64,000 nucleotides of DNA from Rhodothermus sp. (lineage in GTDB: Bacteria; Bacteroidota; Rhodothermia; Rhodothermales; Rhodothermaceae): the NCBI GenBank assembly GCA_030950375.1, contig JAUZRN010000007.1, forward strand, positions 59,664 through 123,663, read 5' to 3'. The notes below the pieces were generated by a model, which saw only the letters and a list, made by a program, of their open reading frames with translations, ran no database searches and was not told the origin of the DNA. Of this stretch, positions 36,299 to 45,198 are shown in pieces. Position 1 is the first letter of the stretch. Each line of letters opens with the position of its first letter. The position numbers and the translations under genes are program-made.

Positions 36299-36786
36299 GC
36301 TCCCGGCGTGGGCTCACCGGTCTTCTCAGAAGGTGTCGCTTTACGCACGCGCGCTGTCCGCTCCTTATCAGCCGAAGCTGGCGCCTTTGTATCAACGACC
36401 TGATCGACTTGGCCCATACGGCATTCACCGTCAAAGATAGCGCCTGCTTCCACAACCAGGCGGCCGGTTTGAATGCGTCCTTCCACCCGAGCTGTTTCTT
36501 TGAGCAGCAGGGTCTCCTTGATGACCAGATCTCCCTGTACCCGTCCGGCGATATCGGCATTGCCGGCATGCACCTCACCTTCCACCACACCTTCGGCCGC
36601 GATGATCACCCGGCCTTGTACGTGCAACGTACCGATCACACGCCCACTGATCCGGACGTCGTGCGGAGTACGCAACGTACCCTCGAAAACAGTGTCTTCT
36701 CCCACCAGGTTCAACTGGTGAGGCGCTGTTGGCGCAGATGCTCGCCCCATGTTTACCTCCTTGGTGTTTCCTTTAAACAGAGCCAT
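36295..36786 (-). CDS. Bactofilin
   Basis: Cytoskeletal polymer protein (DUF583), 163 residues. The central part is a right-handed beta-helix of short repeats (VRISGRVIGTLHVQGRVII, VVEGEVHAGNADIAGRVQGD, ARVEGRIQTGRLVVEAGA), with disordered ends rich in Ala, Pro and Lys. It lies between an M23 peptidase and the atp genes. Bactofilin-M23 pairs act in cell-shape control by placing cell-wall enzymes. Confidence 0.92.
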   Translation of the reverse strand: MALFKGNTKEVNMGRASAPTAPHQLNLVGEDTVFEGTLRTPHDVRISGRVIGTLHVQGRVIIAAEGVVEGEVHAGNADIAGRVQGDLVIKETLLLKETARVEGRIQTGRLVVEAGAIFDGECRMGQVDQVVDTKAPASADKERTARVRKATPSEKTGEPTPGA

Positions 36787-36794
36787 AATCCTTG

Positions 36795-37691
36795 CTACTG
36801 GATGACGAAATAGTTTAACGGATCCTGTGCCAGTCCATGACGCCAGAGCTCAAAATGCAGGTGCGGCCCGGTAGTAATCTCGCCGGTATTCCCGCTTAAT
36901 GCAATAGCTTCCCGGTCTCGAACGCGGTCACCCATCTGTTTGAGTAGGCGCTGATTGTGCTTGTAGACGGAAACATATCCATCCGCGTGCTGCACAATGA
37001 TCACATACCCCCCGGCCTGGGTCCAATCTGCAAAAATCACATAGCCACTGCCGATAGCCCGCACCACCGTACCCTCCTCCACAGCCAGATCAATGCCGTA
37101 GTGCCCCCTTCGAGCATCAAACCCACGCGTCAAAAAGCCTTCGACAGGCGGTAGTACGGGAAACTGAAGTTGCAGCAGCGGATCACTCCGAAAAACCGCT
37201 GGCTGCACCCGGCGCATCGCCGGTAGCGCAAGTTCCAGCACGGGCAGCGCCGGCTGCTGGTGCTCCTGCCAATTCTCCGAGTTTGTCGCCAGCTCGGGCA
37301 ACATTACGCCCGTACCGCCAGGTGAGACAGACGCCGGCGCATGGGGCTCGGCTGGTGCCACTTCGCCAAGAATAAGCTGGCGCAAGCGGGCGATATACTG
37401 CTGCTGCACGGCCAGCGAATCCTCCAACGCAGCCACCCGCAGACTGCTCAGACGCACCCGCTGCCGCATTTCTTCGGTGGCCACCCCCGGAAATAGCTCA
37501 CGCAGCGGCGTCAAAAGCGTCAACGCCACCAGCAGCATAGCCAACCCTACCGCGCTTCCACCCAGCAAGGCCAGTATCCGGATGGGCCGCACAGTAAAAG
37601 GCGCAGGTGTGCCCGCATAGGTATCTTCCATGACCAGCACAAGCAGCTCTTCATCCCAGTGCGCCAGTAATTTTTTTAGAAAAGCCCACAT
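36795..37691 (-). CDS. Membrane-anchored M23 (LytM-type) peptidase
   Basis: The product is 298 residues. One membrane helix (ILALLGGSAVGLAMLLVALTLL) and a short periplasmic coiled coil (about 85-110) lead to the M23 domain. Metal and catalytic residues are present: HYGIDLA (H-x3-D), YKHNQ and GPHLHFELW (H-x-H). So it should be an active peptidoglycan endopeptidase. Its partner is the bactofilin gene 8 bp downstream. It is divergent from rpsT. Confidence 0.9.
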   Translation of the reverse strand: MWAFLKKLLAHWDEELLVLVMEDTYAGTPAPFTVRPIRILALLGGSAVGLAMLLVALTLLTPLRELFPGVATEEMRQRVRLSSLRVAALEDSLAVQQQYIARLRQLILGEVAPAEPHAPASVSPGGTGVMLPELATNSENWQEHQQPALPVLELALPAMRRVQPAVFRSDPLLQLQFPVLPPVEGFLTRGFDARRGHYGIDLAVEEGTVVRAIGSGYVIFADWTQAGGYVIIVQHADGYVSVYKHNQRLLKQMGDRVRDREAIALSGNTGEITTGPHLHFELWRHGLAQDPLNYFVIQ

Positions 37692-37815
37692 GATCCGTCA
37701 TTTTAGGATTTTTTGCAACCTGTCTGCAACAAACTCGCCGCCATTCAGGTTTACGCCAATCACAACCGAAACGATCTCTGTTAACCGTCGCGTTATCGAA
37801 CGTTACAGAAGGCTC

Positions 37816-38070
37816 ATGGCACACCATAAGTCGGCTATTAAACGCATCCGTCAGAACGCCAAGCGGCGCGCCCGTAATCGGTATTACCGGAGCTGGATGC
37901 GCACCATGATTAAGAAAGTACGGGCGGCTCAGTCACGCGAAGAGGCGCTTCCCCTGCTTAACCAGGCCAAAAGTCTGCTCGATCGCCTCGTCGTTAAGGG
38001 CATTATACACAAAAACAAAGCCGCAAACTACAAGCGCAAGCTGGAAAAGTATGTGAACCAGCTTGCCTGA
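37816..38070 (+). CDS. rpsT: 30S ribosomal protein S20
   Basis: The product is 84 residues from the ATG at 37816. It opens MAHHKSAIKRIRQNAKRRARN, and the C-terminus has LDRLVVKGIIHKNKAANYKRKL, both diagnostic for bS20, which binds the 5' domain of 16S rRNA. It is monocistronic with a terminator just after. Confidence 0.97.
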   Translation: MAHHKSAIKRIRQNAKRRARNRYYRSWMRTMIKKVRAAQSREEALPLLNQAKSLLDRLVVKGIIHKNKAANYKRKLEKYVNQLA

Positions 38071-38095
38071 GCTGTTTCATCTGGCTTTCAGCAAG

Positions 38096-38123
38096 AGCCT
38101 GCCTGGAAGGGTAGGCTTTTTTT
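38096..38123 (+). terminator. Rho-independent terminator of rpsT
   Basis: AGCCTGCC-TGGAA-GGGTAGGCT forms a hairpin (one G-T pair) followed by seven T residues. The 244 bp after it up to the next gene are AT-richer and hold no supported gene. Confidence 0.87.
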
Positions 38124-38376
38124 ATGCAGGTGCTTTAAAAGTTACAGATCAGTTGCTTTACTCTGCGGAAAATTTTACGTATTCTGCAGCTGATTCCATG
38201 CGTGAAGCGTCAGGTAGATTGCTTTTCCGGCGCTTTGACAATACAACCGTCGCGCAGCCAAAAAATCATCGAATGTGGCGTTATCGCTCGGGAAGCCTAC
38301 GTGAATTCACGCGCGTTTTTTTAAATTTTAGCTGGTAAGTTTCCTACCGTAACCTTTAAAAACAGCCATGCTGCAC

Positions 38377-39321
38377 ATGAACCCTCAACGTTACCTGCTA
38401 CTGACCGCGCTGGCAGCCCTGACCCTTATCGGCTTGACGGGCTGTCGTTCGACGCCGGTCGAAGTGCTGGGTGTCGAAGGACCGGACAGTCTTCAGGTCA
38501 ATCAGAGTGGCACCTTTACTGCCACCATTAATGAAGATGCAAAACCCCCGGTCGAGTTTAGCTGGGACTTCGGTGACGGAAGCACGGGTGCTGGCAACCC
38601 GGTCACGCATGCGTACACCGAGCCGGGCACCTACACGGTGACCGTCACCGCGTCCAACCGGGGTGGTAAGTCCACAAGTACAGGGTCAACCGCGGTGGTC
38701 GTCTATCGCCCGCCCGTACCAGCGGAGATCATTGCCATCACGGCAGACCCGATGCAGCCCGACACGCGGACGGCGGTGCGCTTTAGCGCGAACGTGCGAG
38801 GGGACCAGCCCATCACTTATCAATGGAACTTCGGCGATGGTAGCACCGGCTCGGGCGCCAGTCCCACACACACCTACAGCCAGGCGGGGACCTATACCGT
38901 CACCCTGAACGTGTCGAACAACGCGGGCTCCGACTCGCGTACGCTCACGATCACGGTTAAGCCCTACGAAGCCGAATACTGCGCCGACGTAACGGAAATG
39001 AACCCGGTCTTCTTCGACCGGAACTCAAGTGTGCTGAATGACGCCGCTCGCGCGGCCCTGCAGGAAAACCTGCAAATTCTGCAGGACTGCCCGAACCTGT
39101 CCGTACGCATCGAGGGCTGGGCCACGCCAGGGGAGCGTAACCCGCAGCAGCTTTCGACCGACCGCGCCCGGGCCGTGGAGCAGTTCTACACCAGCAACGG
39201 CATTCCAGCCAGCCGTCTGATGGTCGAGGGCAAGGGTCGCATCACCGGGATAACGAGTAAGAAAGAGGGGTTGGCGCAATATCGCCGTGCCGACACCATT
39301 CCGGTACAGCCCGACATGTAA
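38377..39321 (+). CDS. Lipoprotein with two PKD domains and an OmpA-like domain
   Basis: The product is about 314 residues. An ATG at 38368 would add three residues. The signal peptide has lipobox LTGC. Two PKD domains (about 25-110 and 115-195) each carry the F-G-D-G-S-T-G signature (SWDFGDGSTGAG, QWNFGDGSTGSG) and T-Y-T-V-T. The OmpA-like peptidoglycan-binding domain (about 200-300) has PVFFDRNSSVLND, IEGWATPGERNPQQLSTDRARAV and VEGKGR. It is thus an outer-membrane lipoprotein tied to the cell wall, PAL-like, with PKD modules for protein or polysaccharide contacts. It is monocistronic, with a strong terminator. Confidence 0.88.
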   Translation: MNPQRYLLLTALAALTLIGLTGCRSTPVEVLGVEGPDSLQVNQSGTFTATINEDAKPPVEFSWDFGDGSTGAGNPVTHAYTEPGTYTVTVTASNRGGKSTSTGSTAVVVYRPPVPAEIIAITADPMQPDTRTAVRFSANVRGDQPITYQWNFGDGSTGSGASPTHTYSQAGTYTVTLNVSNNAGSDSRTLTITVKPYEAEYCADVTEMNPVFFDRNSSVLNDAARAALQENLQILQDCPNLSVRIEGWATPGERNPQQLSTDRARAVEQFYTSNGIPASRLMVEGKGRITGITSKKEGLAQYRRADTIPVQPDM

Positions 39322-39346
39322 GGGACACGCTTTACCCCGAAAATCT

Positions 39347-39383
39347 AAAAAGCGGGCTTTCCTTCCCGGGAAGCCCGCTTTTT
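39347..39383 (+). terminator. Terminator of the PKD-OmpA gene
   Basis: AAAAAGCGGGCTT and AAGCCCGCTTTTT form a 13-bp perfect inverted repeat with an 11-base loop and terminal T run, 25 bp after the stop codon. Confidence 0.92.
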
Positions 39384-39448
39384 GGTTGGATCTCCAACGT
39401 TTCAGGTCCGTTGTTTTTTTATCCCTGGAAAAACATTCGTTTGCTTTC

Positions 39449-40435
39449 ATGCCCGGTTTCGACGAACAGGCCCAGCAACGTCTGGCCCAGGCGCTGAAAG
39501 CCGAAGCGCGGCGACTTGGCTTCGACGCATGCGGCATCTCAAAAGCTGAACCGCTCGATGAAGAGGCCCGGCGCCTGGAAGCCTGGCTGAAAGCGGGCTT
39601 CCATGGTACCATGTACTGGATGGAACGCCACTTCGATAAACGCATCGACCCGACCAAACTGGTCGAAGGCGCCCGCTCGGTCATTTCTGTCCTGCACAAC
39701 TATTATCAGCCTGTGAGCCACAACCCTTCCCCTGAAACCGGCAAGATCAGCCGCTATGCCTGGGGCGACGATTACCATGAAGTGCTTAAAGAAAAACTCT
39801 ATCAACTTTTCGCCTGGCTCGAAGCCCAGGTGGGCGAAGTACACGGCCGTGCTTTCGTCGATTCGGCGCCGGTTATGGATAAAGCCTGGGCCCGCCGCAG
39901 TGGACTGGGCTGGATCGGCAAAAACACCAATCTGATCAACCGTCGTATGGGTTCTTTCTTCTTTATCGGCGAGCTGATCGTGGACGTACCACTTCCGCCC
40001 GACGGTCCTATTCCCGACTACTGCGGCTCCTGTACGCGCTGCATCGACGCCTGTCCTACCGGTGCCCTGGTTCAACCTTATGTACTCGATGCCCGACGCT
40101 GCATTTCCTATCTGACCATCGAACACCGCGGCGATGACATTCCCCTCGAGCTTCAGACCAGAATGGGCAACTGGATCTTCGGATGTGATATCTGTCAGGA
40201 TGTTTGCCCCTGGAATAAGTTCAAGTATGCCACAAGCGAGCCCCGTTTCCTGCCACGCCCCGGCCTGCCCGACACTCCGCTGGAACGATGGGAAGAGCTG
40301 GACCTTGAAGCGTTCCGTCAGAAATTCCGTAAAAGCGCCGTTAAACGAGCTAAATTTGAAGGATTCAAACGAAACATCCGGATCGCCCTGCAGAATGTGC
40401 GTCGGGCTGCGCTTCATGCCTACGAATCGGAATAG
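39449..40435 (+). CDS. queG: Epoxyqueuosine reductase
   Basis: QueG uses cobalamin and two [4Fe-4S] clusters to reduce epoxyqueuosine to queuosine in tRNA, the last step of the pathway. The product is 328 residues from the ATG at 39449. It has LGFDACGISKAEPL, a substrate segment VDSAPVMDKAWARRSGLGWIGKNTN, and two ferredoxin motifs (CGSCTRCIDACPTGAL and CDICQDVCPW). It is 14 kb from the queDCE/queF cluster. It overlaps the end of the converging MFS gene by 16 bp. Confidence 0.95.
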   Translation: MPGFDEQAQQRLAQALKAEARRLGFDACGISKAEPLDEEARRLEAWLKAGFHGTMYWMERHFDKRIDPTKLVEGARSVISVLHNYYQPVSHNPSPETGKISRYAWGDDYHEVLKEKLYQLFAWLEAQVGEVHGRAFVDSAPVMDKAWARRSGLGWIGKNTNLINRRMGSFFFIGELIVDVPLPPDGPIPDYCGSCTRCIDACPTGALVQPYVLDARRCISYLTIEHRGDDIPLELQTRMGNWIFGCDICQDVCPWNKFKYATSEPRFLPRPGLPDTPLERWEELDLEAFRQKFRKSAVKRAKFEGFKRNIRIALQNVRRAALHAYESE

Positions 40436-41703
40436 GCCTGTCGCTCCCGCGGCACAATCACGGCCAGCCAGCTCAGCCCGATCAGTCCCTGCACCAGCGC
40501 AAAGGCCAGCACTGCTTCTCGCAGCGACAACACCTGCCATTCCAGCAGCATGCTGGCCATCAGGATGGAACAGCTCTCCGAAAACAATACCCCCAGCCAC
40601 TCGGTAGCAAACACGCGTCCTCGGAAGGCATCCTCTGTACGCTGTTGCAGCAGCACGCTGGCCAGCACCCAGTTGGCTCCACTGGCCGCATGCGCCAGCA
40701 TCACGGCCGGTACCACCGCATAGGTCCAACGTTGGAGCCCCACCACACCGTAACAGAGCCCACTGAGCACAATGCTCCAGCCCAGCACCGCAGGCCAACG
40801 ACGCGCATCCTGAAAGATGGCACGCGCCAGTACAGGCCCGATTCCTGTGCCCAGTCCACGCGCGGCAAACAGCCAGCCAATTCCGGCAGCCTGGGCCGTC
40901 GGCTCAATCGCCTCGCCGATCAGCGCCAGCATATAGACAAGCCCTCCACCGGCCAGTGCCCAGGCGCTTTTGGCCAGGGCGATGCGTCCGACGCCGGGAT
41001 GAGCAGTAAGATAGCGCCATCCAGCCAGCAGTTCACGCCTGGCCGTTCGTAGCATTCCGCCGGCGGCCGGCGCTGTCTGCTGTGGAATGACCGTACGGTA
41101 AATGAAAAAGGCGGAGATCAGATACGTCAGACTGTCGATTACAAAGACCGGAGCTGTCCCCAACCAGGCCGTCACCAGTCCCCCAGAAGCAGCTCCCAGC
41201 GCCAGCATTACCGACCAGGTCGCCGACATAAGCGCATTGGCCGTCAATAACTCTTCCGTGCGCACGATGTTGGGAATCGAAGCGCTCTTGGCCGGCTGAA
41301 AGACGGCTGTCACCACCACCTGCAACGTGGTCAACACATACACCAGATACACTTCACCGGGCTCATCAATCAGCAAAAAGCCCAGCACGATCACAGCTCG
41401 AACCAGATCGGCGCCTATCATGAGCTGCCGCCGATTGAACCGATCCACCAGCAAGCCAGCCAGTGGCGACGCCAGCGCCCAGGGTAGCAATTTTGTCAGA
41501 AAAACACCGCCCAGCGCAAAGGGCGAACCGGTTAATTCCGAGACCAGCGTATAAAGCGCAATCGTATTGAACCAGTCCCCCAGCAGTGAGATGAGATTAC
41601 CCAGCCACAGCCGCCGAAAGTGTGCGTTCTGGCGTATCAGTGCGACATAGCCCGTCGGAGAGCCGGCGGCACGATCGACCAGCCGAGCCGGAGCAGCCTC
41701 CAT
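40420..41703 (-). CDS. MFS transporter (enterobactin-exporter-like group)
   Basis: The product is 427 residues with about 11-12 membrane helices. The cytoplasmic loop between helices 2 and 3 carries the MFS signature GLLVDRFNRRQLMIGAD, and it starts with NAHFRRLWLGNLISLLGDWFNTIALY, typical of the MFS_3/EntS-like group. The substrate is not known. It lies 7 bp upstream of the lysS stop codon's neighbour region on the same strand, so it may be the distal gene of the lysS transcript. Confidence 0.85.
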   Translation of the reverse strand: MEAAPARLVDRAAGSPTGYVALIRQNAHFRRLWLGNLISLLGDWFNTIALYTLVSELTGSPFALGGVFLTKLLPWALASPLAGLLVDRFNRRQLMIGADLVRAVIVLGFLLIDEPGEVYLVYVLTTLQVVVTAVFQPAKSASIPNIVRTEELLTANALMSATWSVMLALGAASGGLVTAWLGTAPVFVIDSLTYLISAFFIYRTVIPQQTAPAAGGMLRTARRELLAGWRYLTAHPGVGRIALAKSAWALAGGGLVYMLALIGEAIEPTAQAAGIGWLFAARGLGTGIGPVLARAIFQDARRWPAVLGWSIVLSGLCYGVVGLQRWTYAVVPAVMLAHAASGANWVLASVLLQQRTEDAFRGRVFATEWLGVLFSESCSILMASMLLEWQVLSLREAVLAFALVQGLIGLSWLAVIVPRERQAYSDS

Positions 41704-41709
41704 GGGCGA

Positions 41710-43284
41710 TCAGGATTCGCTCGCTTCTGCCTGATCGGCCCCATCGGAACCGACCGACACCGCCGGCTGCTCAGGCCGCAACAACGGAAAGAGAATCACG
41801 TCCCGGATGGATGGTTGATTTGTCAGGATCATTGCCAGTCGATCGATTCCAATCCCCAATCCGGCCGTTGGCGGCATGCCATATTCCAGGGCCCGCAAGA
41901 AATCTTCGTCAATCTGCATGGCTTCCTCATCACCGGCCACCCGCAATCGCGCCTGCTCCTCAAAACGCGCACGCTGATCATCAGGGTCGTTCAACTCGCT
42001 GAACGCATTGCACAGCTCTTTGCCCCCTACGATCACCTCAAAACGCTCGACCAGTCCCGGCTTTTCGCGATGCCGCTTGGCCAGGGGACTCAACTCGACC
42101 GGATAGTCGATGATGAAGGTAGGCTGAATCAAATAGGGCTCAACAAACTCGCCGAAAATTTCATCAATAATCTTACCGCTGCCCATGGTCTCATCGATCT
42201 CCAGCCCCAGCTTCCGGGCAATGGCTGCCAGCTCGTCCCGTGACTTGCCATACAGATCATAACCTGTGCGTTCCTTGATCGCCTCAAACATCGGAATGCG
42301 GGGCCAGGGACGCCGGAAAGAAATGGTGTGCCCCTCCCACTGCACCTCCGGCGATCCGGTCACTTCAATGGCCACGTGCTCGAGCATTTCCTCCACAAAA
42401 TCCATCATCCAGTAGTAATCTTTATAAGCTACGTACAGCTCGAGCATTGTGAATTCCGGATTGTGGAAGCGGCTGAGCCCTTCATTGCGAAAATCTTTAC
42501 CAATTTCATAGACCCCTTCATAACCTCCCACAATCAGCCGTTTCAGATACAGCTCGTCAGCAATACGCAGGTAGAGCTGCATGTCGAGCGCGTTATGATA
42601 CGTAATAAACGGCCGTGCTGAAGCCCCCCCGTAGAGGGGTTGGAGCACAGGTGTTTCAACCTCCAGATAGCCCCGGGCATCCAGAAACCGCCGGATCGTG
42701 GTGATCATTCGCGCTCGCTTCCGGAAGACTTCCCGCACCTCTGGATTGATAATCAGGTCAACGTATCGTTGCCGGTAACGGAATTCCTTATCCGTTACCT
42801 CGTTGTACACTTTCCCATCCTGCTCCTTAACCACGGGCAACGGGCGCAAGGCCTTGGTTAGCAGCTCCAACCGTCGTGCATGGACGGTGATCTCACCCAT
42901 GCGCGTACGGAACACATAGCCCTCCACGCCCACAATGTCGCCAATATCCAACAGCTTCTTGAAGACCTGATTGTAGAAGCCTTCAGGCAGGTCTTGCCGC
43001 CGGACGTAGACTTGAATGCGGCCGGTCTCGTCCTGCAGGTCAAAAAAGGCGGCCTTTCCCATGATCCGCCGTGTCATGATTCGACCGGCTATCGACACCT
43101 CGTAGGGTTCGGGTGCCGGTCCATCCTCGCGCGGTTGATGCCGGGCATCGTCAAAACTGGCAAGGATTTCGGCGGCATGAGCTGTCACCTCCCAGCGATA
43201 GGAATAGGGATGGATTCCCATTGCTTCGAGTTGCTGGCGCGCCCGGCGCCGTTCCAGCTCCTGTTCGCTCAGTACGCGCTTCAT
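41710..43284 (-). CDS. lysS: Lysyl-tRNA synthetase (class II)
   Basis: The product is about 524 residues from the ATG at 43284 ([14 protein letters not shown]). An upstream in-frame start at 43332 falls in a terminator and is rejected. The anticodon-binding OB domain has [23 protein letters not shown]. Motif 2 is [18 protein letters not shown] and motif 3 is [11 protein letters not shown]. The length fits bacterial LysRS. It ends in an Ala/Glu-rich tail. Confidence 0.96.
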   Translation of the reverse strand: MKRVLSEQELERRRARQQLEAMGIHPYSYRWEVTAHAAEILASFDDARHQPREDGPAPEPYEVSIAGRIMTRRIMGKAAFFDLQDETGRIQVYVRRQDLPEGFYNQVFKKLLDIGDIVGVEGYVFRTRMGEITVHARRLELLTKALRPLPVVKEQDGKVYNEVTDKEFRYRQRYVDLIINPEVREVFRKRARMITTIRRFLDARGYLEVETPVLQPLYGGASARPFITYHNALDMQLYLRIADELYLKRLIVGGYEGVYEIGKDFRNEGLSRFHNPEFTMLELYVAYKDYYWMMDFVEEMLEHVAIEVTGSPEVQWEGHTISFRRPWPRIPMFEAIKERTGYDLYGKSRDELAAIARKLGLEIDETMGSGKIIDEIFGEFVEPYLIQPTFIIDYPVELSPLAKRHREKPGLVERFEVIVGGKELCNAFSELNDPDDQRARFEEQARLRVAGDEEAMQIDEDFLRALEYGMPPTAGLGIGIDRLAMILTNQPSIRDVILFPLLRPEQPAVSVGSDGADQAEASES

Positions 43285-43328
43285 GATGCAGACAAGCTTA
43301 CGATCCGACAGCCTGGACTTAATCAGCA

Positions 43329-43362
43329 ACAAAACAAAAGACGCAGCCCGACGAGCTACGTC
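43329..43362 (-). terminator. Terminator of the cyclophilin gene group
   Basis: On the minus strand GACGTAGC and GCTGCGTC (one G-T pair) form an 8-bp stem with a 7-base loop followed by TTTTGTTTT. It lies 55 bp after the peptidyl-prolyl isomerase stop codon and upstream of lysS. Confidence 0.75.
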
Positions 43363-43416
43363 CCTTACCGCTTACGCCCTGATAGCAGTTGGTACCGTAC
43401 GCCCACAGGACGGGTT

Positions 43417-44199
43417 TCAGGAACCCGATGAATAGTTTTCAAGCGGACGAATTGTCATAGGCACGGGTTGCAGTGGTCGATCCAACTGGGTAGGCGGTGC
43501 CTGCTGCCCGATGGTTCGGGGTGTAGGTAGCCGTGCAATGGCTGCCATCACCTCAAACCCTTCCACCAGCTCCCCGAAAACCGTATAGTGTCCGTCCAGA
43601 AACGGTGCGCCGCCCACTGTCTGATAAAGCCGGCGCACCGAATCCGGAAAGCTGAAACTCGGGTCGGGAATCTGCTCCCGCAGATAGGCCTCAATTTCAT
43701 TCAGCGTAGCCGCGTCGAAGGTGCGCCCGACGACCAGATAGAACTGGCTACCACTGGAGCGGCGTTCCGGATTCACTTCGTCGCCCTGTCGCGCTGCCGC
43801 CAAGGCGCCTCGTTTGTGGAACAGGCCGGGCCGAATCTCGGCCGGAAGGGTATAACCTGGCCCGCCTGTACCGTCGTTCGTCGGATCGGCATCTTTCGAG
43901 TTTGGATCTCCTCCCTGAATGACAAAGCCATCAATTACCCGATGAAACGTTGTGCTATCGTAAAAGCCGGAGGCCACCAGCCGCTTGAAATTGTCTCGAT
44001 GCAGGGGCGTCTCGTCGTAAAGCCGCACGACCATACGTCCCAGCGGGGTGCGAATCTCATAGTAATTGGTGGCGGGCAGCGTCAGCGTATCCGCCAATTG
44101 GGCCTGACGATCGGCATGCATCGGTAGGGACGACGGGTCCTGCTGGCAGGCTACCAACAGCAGGGCCAAGGCCGTCCCGGTAAGGTATCGGACATTCAT
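43417..44199 (-). CDS. Cyclophilin-type peptidyl-prolyl isomerase lipoprotein
   Basis: The product is 260 residues with lipobox LLLVAC. The cyclophilin core is clear: FKRLVASGFYDSTTFHRVIDGFVIQGGDP, then SGSQFYLVVG and DGHYTVFGELVEGFEVM. There is an insertion of about 35 residues (about 155-190, FDAATLNEIEAYLREQIPD) between the strands. It is likely an outer-membrane or periplasmic foldase. It overlaps the upstream small gene by 4 bp. Confidence 0.92.
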   Translation of the reverse strand: MNVRYLTGTALALLLVACQQDPSSLPMHADRQAQLADTLTLPATNYYEIRTPLGRMVVRLYDETPLHRDNFKRLVASGFYDSTTFHRVIDGFVIQGGDPNSKDADPTNDGTGGPGYTLPAEIRPGLFHKRGALAAARQGDEVNPERRSSGSQFYLVVGRTFDAATLNEIEAYLREQIPDPSFSFPDSVRRLYQTVGGAPFLDGHYTVFGELVEGFEVMAAIARLPTPRTIGQQAPPTQLDRPLQPVPMTIRPLENYSSGS

Positions 44200-44594
44200 G
44201 GGAGCAATGGTTTGAAGTATTCCAGAATGGCGATACGCAACAGTTTCTCTTGGTCCTCTCGTGACAGTTTAGGCCAGGGCGAAAAGGCCGGCTCCCAGGC
44301 AATCGGATGATCTGAAACGCGTCGGTACAGACCGATCGCAGCAAAAGCATACCGAGCGCCTTCCATGATCAGTTCCTGCTTCTGCTCTCGCGATAGACCG
44401 GGCTCATAGCCACGCCCCCGTTCCTGGATGCCGATGAGAAAAAGCACCTGTTCGATATCGGCTGGCCTGCGGCCGAGCAGGGCTTCCAGATACGCCATCA
44501 ACTGATTCCAGCGGGCTTCCAGCTCTTGATTCGGCGCGGCCAGCCACTGACCGATGCGTAGCCGGGCGTCATTCGATCCATTCACGGGCTTCAT
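44196..44594 (-). CDS. Hypothetical protein, helical, about 132 residues
   Basis: I do not recognise this family. From the ATG at 44594 the product opens MKPVNGSNDARLRIG and has mostly helical, charged sequence with LEALLGRRPADIEQVLFLIGIQERG and a C-terminal ILEYFKPLLP. No signal peptide. It overlaps the genes on both sides (26 bp and 4 bp) and so is translated with them. The role is unknown, perhaps linked to the cyclophilin gene. Confidence 0.6.
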   Translation of the reverse strand: MKPVNGSNDARLRIGQWLAAPNQELEARWNQLMAYLEALLGRRPADIEQVLFLIGIQERGRGYEPGLSREQKQELIMEGARYAFAAIGLYRRVSDHPIAWEPAFSPWPKLSREDQEKLLRIAILEYFKPLLP

Positions 44595-45123
44595 GAAGCA
44601 GGTGCTGTTGGTGCCGTCGCAAAAGACGCAACAGCAAGGCACCTACCCGACGGGCCAGGCTACCTGGAGGCTGTGCCCGTACCAGCGTGGGAATACGTTG
44701 CAGCGCGTCTTCCACGGCTTCCAGGGCTTCGGTGAGCGCAAACCACCAGGAACGCTCTGGCGGCCCAGCTTCAACAGGGCGTTCGTAGCGCAGCACCTGT
44801 TGTCCTCGCTCGTTCAGCGCCCCATGAAGCATTTGCAGGACAGCGCCCAGCGAACTGGTCATCTCCTGAAGCGTCTCTCGCTGAGCCAGCGATAGAGAAG
44901 CCTCCAGCGCCTGTTGCTCACGCTGCCACACCTGTACCAGCATGGGCACGAGGGCAGCCACCACCGACTGAAAGGCCAGCGTAGCGGCCTCCTCACCCGT
45001 CAGCAATGCCTCGAGCTGTTCCACTTCTGGATGATCGATGGTAGCGCTCGCGGTTGTTGGCGTCTCGGAAGGCTGCCTCCAATTTTTTCGTAGCGCCGCA
45101 ACATAACGGCGTCGTGTATTCAT
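44569..45123 (-). CDS. Hypothetical protein, helical, about 184 residues
   Basis: Not recognised. From the ATG at 45123 (MNTRRRYVAAL) the product is rich in Leu, Gln, Glu and Ala, with long amphipathic helices (LVQVWQREQQALEASLSLAQRETLQEM) and a basic LLLRLLRRHQQHLLHE tail. No membrane segment or catalytic motif. It overlaps the next gene by 26 bp, forming a three-gene unit that ends with the cyclophilin gene. Confidence 0.58.
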   Translation of the reverse strand: MNTRRRYVAALRKNWRQPSETPTTASATIDHPEVEQLEALLTGEEAATLAFQSVVAALVPMLVQVWQREQQALEASLSLAQRETLQEMTSSLGAVLQMLHGALNERGQQVLRYERPVEAGPPERSWWFALTEALEAVEDALQRIPTLVRAQPPGSLARRVGALLLRLLRRHQQHLLHEAREWIE

Positions 45124-45198
45124 CGTCAAGCAACGTACGCTCTGTTCCTTATCTGACGGCGCCCAACCTTGCACTGCGGGGGATGTTCCATATCGCCA

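Noticed and set aside
38124..38367. Open frame of 91 codons from 38063 in the gap after rpsT
   Set aside because: It overlaps rpsT and its terminator and has no protein-like features.
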